From positions 1 through 5,310 of the forward strand of contig CADBMO010000109.1 in NCBI GenBank assembly GCA_902795755.1: DNA of 5,310 nt, read 5' to 3'. The notes beneath the pieces were generated by a model. That model saw only the letters and a list, made by a program, of their open reading frames with translations. It was not told the DNA's origin and searched no databases. Shown one piece after another: positions 1-5,234 of the stretch. Within the stretch, counting starts at the first letter, position 1; each line of letters begins with the position of its first letter. Both the position numbers and the translations under genes were made by a program. Origin of the DNA: an uncultured Erysipelotrichaceae bacterium. GTDB taxonomy: Bacteria; Bacillota_I; Bacilli_A; RF39; UBA660.

Positions 1-609
1 ATTATTGTAGGTTTAATTGTATTTATTATTATAAAACTTACTAGTTCATCATCAACTCCACAAGTAAGTGGTGGTACACCAACACCAGAGACAACTGCTC
101 AACAAGTATCAAATAGTAATACTCAAACAATAGGTGGTTATACATTTACAATACCTAATGGTTATACTTCTGAAATTAAAGAAGAATATCTTATGGTAGT
201 TGATAATGCTAAAACTATGGGATTTATTATTGTTCCAATAGAATACGATTATAATCAACTAACAACTCAAGTAGATGAGTTAAAAAAAGTTTTTGAAGAA
301 GATGGTTCAACTGTAACAAAAATGGATAAAAAAACATATGGTGATATAGAACATTTACTATTCTATATTGATTTAGTAGATGGTCAAGAAGAATTAATAA
401 CAATATGTAAAATAGATGATTTTGCTGTAGCAAAAACTGAAATACTTGTAAATGCTGGTACAAGTTATGACGATGCAATTGAAAAAGTATTAAATGGTAT
501 AATTAAATCAGCAGGATCAAGTAATACTGGTACTTTTTCAGGAAATCCACAATTATCTGATTTAGCAAAAAATTCAGATAATAAAGCATTATTAGAAGCA
601 TTAAAATAA
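1..609 (+). CDS. Membrane-anchored extracytoplasmic protein, 5'-truncated
   Basis: The gene enters from before the window: frame 1 is open from base 1 and holds no ATG, GTG or TTG codon before 193. The internal ATG at 193 is therefore not the start. The visible 202 residues begin inside a hydrophobic helix (Ile/Val/Phe-rich, to about residue 11). A Ser/Thr/Pro/Gln/Gly-rich linker (about 13-46) follows, then a domain opening with YTFTIPNGY and running to about residue 175. The tail is Ser/Asn-rich. This suggests a single-pass anchor, a flexible spacer and a compact alpha/beta domain outside the cell. The FTIPxGY opening and alternating strands and helices recall small PsbP/Mog1-like secreted domains, but that is only a pattern impression. 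No catalytic motif is seen and there is no Cys in the anchor to suggest a lipoprotein. It contains no arginine. A terminator directly after the stop closes its transcription unit. Function unknown. Confidence 0.85.
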   Translation: MIVGLIVFIIIKLTSSSSTPQVSGGTPTPETTAQQVSNSNTQTIGGYTFTIPNGYTSEIKEEYLMVVDNAKTMGFIIVPIEYDYNQLTTQVDELKKVFEEDGSTVTKMDKKTYGDIEHLLFYIDLVDGQEELITICKIDDFAVAKTEILVNAGTSYDDAIEKVLNGIIKSAGSSNTGTFSGNPQLSDLAKNSDNKALLEALK

Positions 610-629
610 AGGCAACTTTGCCTTTTTTT
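608..629 (+). terminator. Rho-independent terminator after the first gene
   Basis: A 7-bp stem, AAAGGCA (608-614) with TGCCTTT (619-625), closes a 4-nt loop and runs into seven Ts (623-629). The stem begins inside the TAA stop of the upstream gene, so there is almost no 3' UTR. It is the only clear intrinsic terminator in the window and separates the first gene from the following operon. Confidence 0.85.
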
Positions 630-660
630 GTATATAATATGTAAATAAAATGCAAATGAC

Positions 661-690
661 TTATTAATAAAATAGTTTTTATGTTATGAT
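661..690 (+). promoter_or_regulatory. Extended -10 sigma-A promoter for the propeller/flavoprotein unit
   Basis: TATGAT (685-690) is preceded by TG one base away (682-683), giving the extended -10 form TGnTATGAT. The best -35 is the weak TTATTA (661-666) at an 18-nt spacing, which an extended -10 can tolerate. Transcription would start near 697, leaving a leader of under 20 nt before the GTG start at 714. It lies just after the upstream terminator, as expected for an independent unit. Confidence 0.6.
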
Positions 691-701
691 AGAATTATAC
701 T

Positions 702-710
702 AGGAGTGAT
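702..710 (+). promoter_or_regulatory. Ribosome binding site that fixes a GTG start
   Basis: AGGAGTGAT matches the Firmicutes anti-SD complement (AGGAGGTGAT) apart from one missing G. AGGAG ends 7 nt before the GTG at 714, good spacing. It supports GTG 714 as the start; no upstream in-frame alternative is needed. Confidence 0.75.
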
Positions 711-713
711 ATT

Positions 714-1913
714 GTGGAAAAAGTAGAAAAGAATAATAATCCTAAAAAAACAAAGAATAATAAACCTAAAAGAAAATTTTCTTTTGCATTAAAATTTGTA
801 TTTATAATTTTTTTGCTTTGTTTAGCAGCAGCAGGTGGTTATTATATTAGTGATAAAAAGTTATTAGAAAAAAAACAAACCACTGTTATTTCAAAAGAAG
901 AAAAAGAAGAAATAACCTTTGAAAACAAGGAATTAATAGATGCGTTTGCATATTCATTTGATGAGAATAATATTTATGCGGTATATAAAAATAATGAAAC
1001 AAAAAAAATATATGGATTTGATAGCAACAAAGAGTCTATAACATCACTTATATATAAAGAAGGAATGTTATATTTCAGCGTGTTAGGTGAAGATAAAAAT
1101 ACAACTATAAAGTCAATTGATTTAAATAAAGGAAACGGAAAGTATGACGTTATGAACTTGGATATATCATATAAACAATTGTCTTTAATCGGTTGTTATG
1201 ATAAATATATATATTATTATAAATCTTATTCTGCAATATATGATAATGAAGAATATGGTTATGAGCTATATAAATATGATGTTGATACTAATGAAGAAAC
1301 AATTGCAATAGAAGGTTTAGTAAGTAGTGCACAAATTAGTGAAAATGGTAAGATATATTATACGAAATCTTATTCTAAATCTTTAAATAATAAAACAAAG
1401 ATTATTAAATCTAATATTTATTCATACAATGTATCTGATGATAAAAATTTATTAATTACATCATTAAAATTTAATGATTATTATGGAAATATAATTCCTT
1501 TTGAAATTAAAAAAATATATAAGAATTATTTGATATATAGTTATGATACCAGGGATAAAACATATTATTATAGATATGATATTAATACCACTCAAATTGT
1601 TAAATTTTTAGAAGAACCAAGATATAGTATTGAATGTGATAATGATAATAATTATTTAATATGTTTAAAGACAATTAAAGATAATAAAAAAGATTTATTA
1701 ATATATTCAGTTGATACCACAGAAAAGGTATATGAAAGTAATAACGTAACAGATAAAGATTTACAAAATGCATATGTATTGCCATCATCTGATTTTACAT
1801 TATTATATATAAACTTAGGACCAGATGACACAACAAACATTTATGATCTAGTTGAACAAGATTTTAAAGAAGAAAACGCAAAACATTTAACAACTATACT
1901 AAAATATGAATAG
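714..1913 (+). CDS. Single-pass membrane protein with probable beta-propeller outer domain
   Basis: 399 residues from a GTG start set by the AGGAG at 702-706. Residues 1-21 are Lys/Asn-rich and should stay inside. Residues about 23-45 form one transmembrane helix. A charged stalk (46-70) leads into an outer domain of about 325 residues. That domain repeats a strand pattern in which an IY/LY-x-aromatic-D turn ends each unit: IYGFD (99), IKSID (132), LYKYDVDT (185), IYSYNVSD (235), YYYRYDINT (284), LIYSVDT (329) and NIYDLV (375). Between these lie further hydrophobic-aromatic strands such as GKIYYTKS and KNYLIYSYD. This spacing and chemistry are typical of beta-propellers (DUF5050-like or WD-like), so a binding or scaffold role outside the cell is inferred; no catalytic motif is visible. 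Only Cys36 lies in the helix; Cys161, 308 and 317 are outside. It is first in a two-gene unit with the flavoprotein 10 nt downstream. No specific name is recognised. Confidence 0.85.
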   Translation: MEKVEKNNNPKKTKNNKPKRKFSFALKFVFIIFLLCLAAAGGYYISDKKLLEKKQTTVISKEEKEEITFENKELIDAFAYSFDENNIYAVYKNNETKKIYGFDSNKESITSLIYKEGMLYFSVLGEDKNTTIKSIDLNKGNGKYDVMNLDISYKQLSLIGCYDKYIYYYKSYSAIYDNEEYGYELYKYDVDTNEETIAIEGLVSSAQISENGKIYYTKSYSKSLNNKTKIIKSNIYSYNVSDDKNLLITSLKFNDYYGNIIPFEIKKIYKNYLIYSYDTRDKTYYYRYDINTTQIVKFLEEPRYSIECDNDNNYLICLKTIKDNKKDLLIYSVDTTEKVYESNNVTDKDLQNAYVLPSSDFTLLYINLGPDDTTNIYDLVEQDFKEENAKHLTTILKYE

Positions 1914-1914
1914 T

Positions 1915-1920
1915 GGTGAT
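1915..1920 (+). promoter_or_regulatory. Ribosome binding site GGTGAT deciding the flavoprotein start
   Basis: GGTGAT sits 3 nt before ATG 1924 and pairs with the 5' half of the anti-SD (ATCACC). It is the same arrangement as at 4248-4253. It lies inside the reading frame if the earlier ATG at 1906 were used, so it argues for 1924 as the real start. It begins 2 nt after the TAG stop of the upstream gene, which suggests translational coupling. Confidence 0.7.
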
Positions 1921-1923
1921 ATT

Positions 1924-3120
1924 ATGAAATATGATGTTGTAATTATAGGAGCTGGTGCGTCAGGAATGATGTGCAGCTCTTTCTTAAAAAGCAGAATGAA
2001 AGATTTAAATATTTTATTATTAGAAAAAAATGATAAGGTTGGTAAAAAATTATCTATTACTGGAAATGGTAAATGTAATTTGGGTAATAATGATTTAAAG
2101 GTAGATTATTTTCATTCAAACAATGATTTAAACTCTTTTAAAAATATTATAGAAAATAATGAATACTTAGATATTTTAAAAAACATTGGAATATTAACGA
2201 CAGAAGAAAACGGAAGAATATATCCATATTCAATGCAAGCGATTAGTGTATGTAAATCATTTGAAAGATATTTAATTAGTAATGATGTTAAAATAAAATA
2301 CAATTATACAGTAAACAAAGTTGTTTATACCGATAATGAATACATAATTAATGATGAAATAAAAAGTAGATTTGTTGTTCTAGCAACCGGTGGTATAACA
2401 TATCCAAAGACTGGATCTACTGGTGATGGATACAAAATATTAAAATCTTTAAATCATAGGATAACTAATATATATCCATCTTTAACATATTTAATGACAA
2501 ATTATAAATACCAAAAAGAATTACAAGGTGTGAGAGTAAATGCAAAAGCTTCATTAATAGTAGATAACAAGTTAGAAAAAGAAGAAACCGGTCAAGTTCA
2601 ATTTACAAAAAATGCACTATCAGGAATTTGCATATTTAATCTTTCGAGAAACGTAAAAAGATATCTAGATGATAATAAAAGTGTTATTATTTCAATAGAT
2701 TTTATACCTGAGTGTGACAATATAGATGATTATCTAAAGCAATTTAAAAATTATAAATCTCAAGAAGCATTATCTTGTGTTATTAATAATAAATTAGCAA
2801 ATGTTATATGTAAAGATACAAATACATATGATAAACAATTTAATAAAATTGATTCAAAATCTTTTTATAACATTATGGATAAATTAAAAAATATGAACTT
2901 TAAAATTATAGGGGTTGGTGATTATTTAGTATCGCAAGTTACAAATGGTGGTGCCTCACTAGATAATTTTAATAATTCATTAGAATCAAAAACTAATCAT
3001 AATTTATATGTAATTGGTGAGTTATTAGATATAGATGGTGATTGTGGTGGATATAATTTATCATGGGCATTTAATAGTGCAATAGTTGCCGCAAAAGATA
3101 TAATTAGCAAACTTGTTTAA
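1924..3120 (+). CDS. NAD(P)/FAD-dependent oxidoreductase, HI0933/BaiN/aminoacetone oxidase-like family
   Basis: 398 residues if begun at ATG 1924. An in-frame ATG at 1906 would add six residues and overlap the preceding gene, but GGTGAT stands 3 nt before 1924 and families of this type begin with MKYDVVIIGAG. The FAD-binding Rossmann motif is G9-A-G-A-S-G14, with E34 placed to hold the ADP ribose. The family signature VGKKLSITGNGKCNLGN spans 39-55. E95-NGRIYP-Y102, the second dinucleotide-type motif ATGGITYPKTGSTGDGY (154-170) and the C-terminal flavin-site block GELLDIDGDCGGYNL (365-379) all follow in family order, and length is normal (about 400). Family members are soluble flavoproteins (E. 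coli YhiN, clostridial BaiN, streptococcal aminoacetone oxidase); the substrate here cannot be told. The middle FTHxGxSGP-type block reads FTKNALSGI (227-235), a departure from the usual form as I know it. It shares a transcript with the propeller protein upstream. Confidence 0.93.
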   Translation: MKYDVVIIGAGASGMMCSSFLKSRMKDLNILLLEKNDKVGKKLSITGNGKCNLGNNDLKVDYFHSNNDLNSFKNIIENNEYLDILKNIGILTTEENGRIYPYSMQAISVCKSFERYLISNDVKIKYNYTVNKVVYTDNEYIINDEIKSRFVVLATGGITYPKTGSTGDGYKILKSLNHRITNIYPSLTYLMTNYKYQKELQGVRVNAKASLIVDNKLEKEETGQVQFTKNALSGICIFNLSRNVKRYLDDNKSVIISIDFIPECDNIDDYLKQFKNYKSQEALSCVINNKLANVICKDTNTYDKQFNKIDSKSFYNIMDKLKNMNFKIIGVGDYLVSQVTNGGASLDNFNNSLESKTNHNLYVIGELLDIDGDCGGYNLSWAFNSAIVAAKDIISKLV

Positions 3121-3141
3121 TAATTTTTCATATAGTATAAT
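3113..3141 (+). promoter_or_regulatory. Sigma-A promoter for the DUF3048-PopT unit
   Basis: TTGTTT (3113-3118) and a perfect TATAAT (3136-3141) are separated by 17 nt. The start point would be near 3148, giving a leader of about 17 nt. The -35 lies in the last codons and stop of the flavoprotein gene. No terminator intervenes, so readthrough from the upstream promoter may add to this one. Confidence 0.72.
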
Positions 3142-3150
3142 ATAATTAAG

Positions 3151-3159
3151 AGGAAGTGA
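3151..3159 (+). promoter_or_regulatory. Ribosome binding site that favours ATG 3165 over GTG 3156
   Basis: AGGAAGTGA differs by one base from the ideal AGGAGGTGA and ends 5 nt before ATG 3165. The in-frame GTG at 3156 falls inside this site and so cannot be served by it. The protein therefore most likely begins MAKKRK. Confidence 0.75.
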
Positions 3160-3164
3160 GTAAG

Positions 3165-4220
3165 ATGGCAAAAAAAAGAAAGAAAAAGAAAAAAGTAATA
3201 ATATTAGTAGTAGTACTATTATTAATTATTGGTGGTGTTGGTGCATATTTATTATTTGGTAATGGTAATACTACTGATAAAATAATAAAAAAGGTAAAGC
3301 AACCTAAAAAAGAAGAACCAAAAATAACGGTTGTTGATCCAGATTCAAACGAAAGATCTTATGCTGTTATGATTAATAATAACAAAGCTGTTTGGGGATA
3401 TCAAGCAGGTATTCAAGATGCATATATTACATATGAGATAGTTGTTGAAGGCGGAATAACTAGAATGATGGCAGTGTTTAAAGATAAAAATACGGAAAGA
3501 ATTGCATCGGTTAGATCATCTAGACATTATTTTTTAGATTATGCACTTGAAAATGATGCAATTTATGCACATATTGGATGGAGTCCACAAGCTCAAAATG
3601 ATATATCAAGTCTTGGTATTAATAATTTAAACGCTGATAATTCAAAGGCTTTCGTATGGGATAAATCACTTAGAATTGCAACAGAGCATAGGGCATATAC
3701 AAAAATAGAATGGCTTAAAAATGCAGCAAAAGACAGGGGATATAGAACGACATCTGATAAGGGATTATTATTAGATTATAGTGCAAAGCCAATAGATTTA
3801 TCAAAGTATGAGGGTGCAATTGTAGCAAATACAGTTAAGATACCTTATTCAACGTATCAATTAACTAGTTATACTTATGATCCAGATAATAAAGTATATA
3901 AAAGATATCAAAATGGTACTGAACATAAAGACTATGTAACTGGTAATCAGTATACGGCAAAAAATATTATTACTTATAAATTACATAATTATGCTTTAAA
4001 TGATGGTTCTGGTAAAGATAGGCAAGGATTAAACAATATAGGTAGTGGGGAAGGGTACTTTATATCTGAAGGTTATGCTATACCTATAACTTGGGAGAAA
4101 TCATCAAGAAGTGAAAAAACAAAATATAAAATAAAAGCAACTGGTAAAAAATTAGTTGTAAATGATGGTAATACATTTATTCAAATTGAACCTGATAACC
4201 AAACTTTAACAATAGAATAA
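3165..4220 (+). CDS. DUF3048 domain-containing (YerB-like) membrane-anchored protein
   Basis: 351 residues from ATG 3165. Residues 2-10 are almost all Lys/Arg, followed by one hydrophobic helix (about 11-31) and a Lys/Pro/Glu-rich stalk (about 40-54). The rest matches DUF3048. The N-terminal half carries RSYAVMINN (64-72), the YEIVVEGGITR block (90-100), ASVRSSRHYF (114-123) and HIGWSPQAQ (136-144). The C-terminal half carries NIGSGEGYF (291-299), YAIPITWEKSSRSEKTKY (304-321) and the closing GNTFIQIEP (335-343). Bacillus YerB, in the same family, is a putative lipoprotein; this one has no cysteine at all, so the helix must be its anchor and the domain should face outwards. The biochemical role of DUF3048 is not established as far as I know; the strongly kept Arg/His/Gly motifs hint at a binding or enzymatic site. 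It has its own promoter, and a PopT-like gene follows 36 nt downstream, so an envelope role is likely. Confidence 0.93.
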   Translation: MAKKRKKKKKVIILVVVLLLIIGGVGAYLLFGNGNTTDKIIKKVKQPKKEEPKITVVDPDSNERSYAVMINNNKAVWGYQAGIQDAYITYEIVVEGGITRMMAVFKDKNTERIASVRSSRHYFLDYALENDAIYAHIGWSPQAQNDISSLGINNLNADNSKAFVWDKSLRIATEHRAYTKIEWLKNAAKDRGYRTTSDKGLLLDYSAKPIDLSKYEGAIVANTVKIPYSTYQLTSYTYDPDNKVYKRYQNGTEHKDYVTGNQYTAKNIITYKLHNYALNDGSGKDRQGLNNIGSGEGYFISEGYAIPITWEKSSRSEKTKYKIKATGKKLVVNDGNTFIQIEPDNQTLTIE

Positions 4221-4226
4221 GTTATA

Positions 4227-4267
4227 AAAAAAGACATATAATTAATTGGTGATTATATGCCTTTTTT
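4227..4267 (+). promoter_or_regulatory. A/T-rich hairpin enclosing the RBS and start codon of the PopT homologue
   Basis: CATATAAT (4235-4242) is the exact reverse complement of ATTATATG (4252-4259), with a 9-nt loop. After one A-C mismatch (4234/4260), G4233-C4261 and six A-T pairs (4227-4232 with 4262-4267) extend the stem. That gives 15 pairs in 16 positions. The GGT and G of the ribosome site sit in the loop, and the ATG start is wholly in the 3' arm. Eight Ts follow at 4273-4280. It could restrain translation or act as a leaky terminator. Only two G-C pairs support it, so chance A-run/T-run pairing is a real alternative. Confidence 0.35.
4248..4253 (+). promoter_or_regulatory. Ribosome binding site GGTGAT of the PopT homologue
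   Basis: GGTGAT lies 3 nt before ATG 4257, identical in sequence and spacing to the site before the flavoprotein. It supports ATG 4257 as the start, and no upstream in-frame alternative has a site. Confidence 0.65.
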
Positions 4268-5060
4268 ATATCTTTTTTTTGTTGGAATACTAATTGGTAC
4301 GGCTATGGTTATACCAGGTTTAAGTGGAGGTGTTTTAGCTGTTATACTAGGTGTTTACGATAAGATGATTTATTCACTAAATAATCTTTTTAAAGATTTT
4401 AAAAAAAGTTTTATATATTTATTTATATTATCCTTGGGTGTTATGTTAGGAGCAGTATGGTTTAGTAATGTCATTTTTCTCTTATACGAAAAATATCAAG
4501 CTATAACTAAATTAGTATTTATAGGTTTGATATTAGGTGGAATACCTTGTTTACTGGGTAATATAAATAAAAAGGAAAAAAATAATTATTTAATTATTTT
4601 AATTACGTTTTTAATATCTTTTATACTTTGTTATTTTGCTAAAAACTTTACTAATATATTTAATAATAATTATTCTTCTTTAAGTTTATTTATAACCGGT
4701 ATATTATACTCTGTAGGCAAAGTAATACCCGGGATTTCTAGTTCCTTTTTAATAATGATTATAGGAAAATATGAATTTGTTTTAAAAATAATTGCCCATC
4801 CAATATCTTTTGGTCTTGCAAATATAACCAAGATATTACCATTTTTCTTTGGATTAATAATAGGAGTAATAATCTTTTTAAAAATTATTTCTTTCTTATT
4901 TAATAATTATTATTCTAAAACGTATGCAGCAATTATAGGTCTTGTGTTAGGGACGATTCCAGGCCTTATACCTAACAATATTTTTAATCTAAATATATTT
5001 ATTAGTATTATATTATTTGCTTTTTCCTTTTTATTATCTTACAAATTAACAGTAAAGTAA
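4257..5060 (+). CDS. popT: DUF368 / PopT-family undecaprenyl phosphate translocase
   Basis: 267 residues, very hydrophobic, with about eight membrane or re-entrant segments, close to the usual DUF368 length. The family hallmark appears twice: GILIGTAMVIPGLSGG (10-25) with LGVY (31-34), and GILYSVGKVIPGISSS (148-163) with IGKY (169-172). Each copy is followed 77 residues later by a GLxLGxIP block (90-97 and 228-235). DUF368 proteins (PopT) have been shown in other bacteria to return undecaprenyl phosphate, the lipid carrier for peptidoglycan and other wall polymers, from the outer to the inner face of the membrane. The same role is inferred here by family. The second motif has Ser162 where a Gly (PGxSG) is usual. 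The protein contains no arginine, so its cytoplasmic loops are positive through lysine only. It probably shares a transcript with the DUF3048 gene 36 nt upstream. No hairpin terminator is seen in the 27 nt between its stop and the tRNA promoter. Confidence 0.92.
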   Translation: MPFLYLFFVGILIGTAMVIPGLSGGVLAVILGVYDKMIYSLNNLFKDFKKSFIYLFILSLGVMLGAVWFSNVIFLLYEKYQAITKLVFIGLILGGIPCLLGNINKKEKNNYLIILITFLISFILCYFAKNFTNIFNNNYSSLSLFITGILYSVGKVIPGISSSFLIMIIGKYEFVLKIIAHPISFGLANITKILPFFFGLIIGVIIFLKIISFLFNNYYSKTYAAIIGLVLGTIPGLIPNNIFNLNIFISIILFAFSFLLSYKLTVK

Positions 5061-5087
5061 AAAATAAAAAAAATACTATATGAGTAC

Positions 5088-5117
5088 TTGACAATAACCC
5101 CTAATTTTTAGTATACT
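5088..5117 (+). promoter_or_regulatory. Strong sigma-A promoter of the tRNA cluster
   Basis: A perfect TTGACA (5088-5093) is followed after 18 nt by TATACT (5112-5117). The start would fall near 5124, about 20 nt before tRNA-Asp. It is the best -35 match in the window, as expected for a stable-RNA operon. Confidence 0.8.
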
Positions 5118-5131
5118 TAAAGAGCTTTAAG
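5116..5131 (+). repeat. Inverted repeat across the tRNA transcription start
   Basis: CTTAAAG (5116-5122) and CTTTAAG (5125-5131) are exact reverse complements separated by AG. The repeat covers the end of the -10 and the predicted start point. It could be an operator or a small hairpin in the precursor leader, or a chance A/T palindrome. No T-run follows, so it is not a terminator. Confidence 0.4.
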
Positions 5132-5144
5132 AAAAAAGCCAATT

Positions 5145-5220
5145 GGTTCCGTGGTGTAGGGGTTAACACGTCTGCCTGTCACGCAGAAGATCGCGAGTTC
5201 AAATCTCGTCGGAACCGCCA
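5145..5220 (+). tRNA. tRNA-Asp(GTC)
   Basis: 76 nt with a full cloverleaf. The acceptor stem GGTTCCG/CGGAACC pairs 5145-5151 with 5210-5216, and the discriminator is G5217, correct for Asp. The D stem is GTGT/ACAC (5154-5157, 5166-5169). The anticodon stem TCTGC/GCAGA encloses loop CTGTCAC with anticodon GTC at 5178-5180. The T stem is 5193-5197 with 5205-5209 and the T loop is TTCAAAT. CCA is encoded at 5218-5220. It is first in the tRNA cluster. Confidence 0.98.
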
Positions 5221-5234
5221 TTTTTTTTATATAT

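Noticed and set aside
227..478. Minus-strand reading frame of 83 codons
   Set aside because: It lies wholly within the first gene, gives a His/Leu/Gln-rich peptide with no motif, and has no ribosome site. It is a shadow of the + strand gene.
193..609. ATG 193 as the start of the first gene
   Set aside because: The frame is open back to base 1 with a membrane helix, linker and the YTFTIPNGY opening of the domain, and no ribosome site precedes 193.
633..638. TATAAT as a promoter upstream of the propeller gene
   Set aside because: The sequence 17 nt upstream is the terminator stem and has no -35 likeness; the extended -10 at 682-690 is better placed.
1652..1840. Minus-strand reading frame of 62 codons
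   Set aside because: It is inside the propeller gene, short, and without a recognisable domain or start signal.
2112..2303. Minus-strand reading frame of 63 codons
   Set aside because: It is inside the well-supported flavoprotein gene and its composition reflects the opposite strand.
3165..3200. A-run in the Lys-rich start of the DUF3048 gene as a programmed slippage site
   Set aside because: The run of eight As fits ordinary Lys codons in an A/T-rich genome, and no useful alternative frame follows.
4237..4242. TATAAT as a promoter for the PopT homologue
   Set aside because: No -35 is found at 16-18 nt, and a start point 7 nt downstream would cut into the ribosome site. It is better explained as one arm of the hairpin.
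5061..5093. Terminator for a minus-strand transcript (A-rich run preceded by TACT/AGTA)
   Set aside because: The stem is only 4 bp and no minus-strand gene is present to need it.
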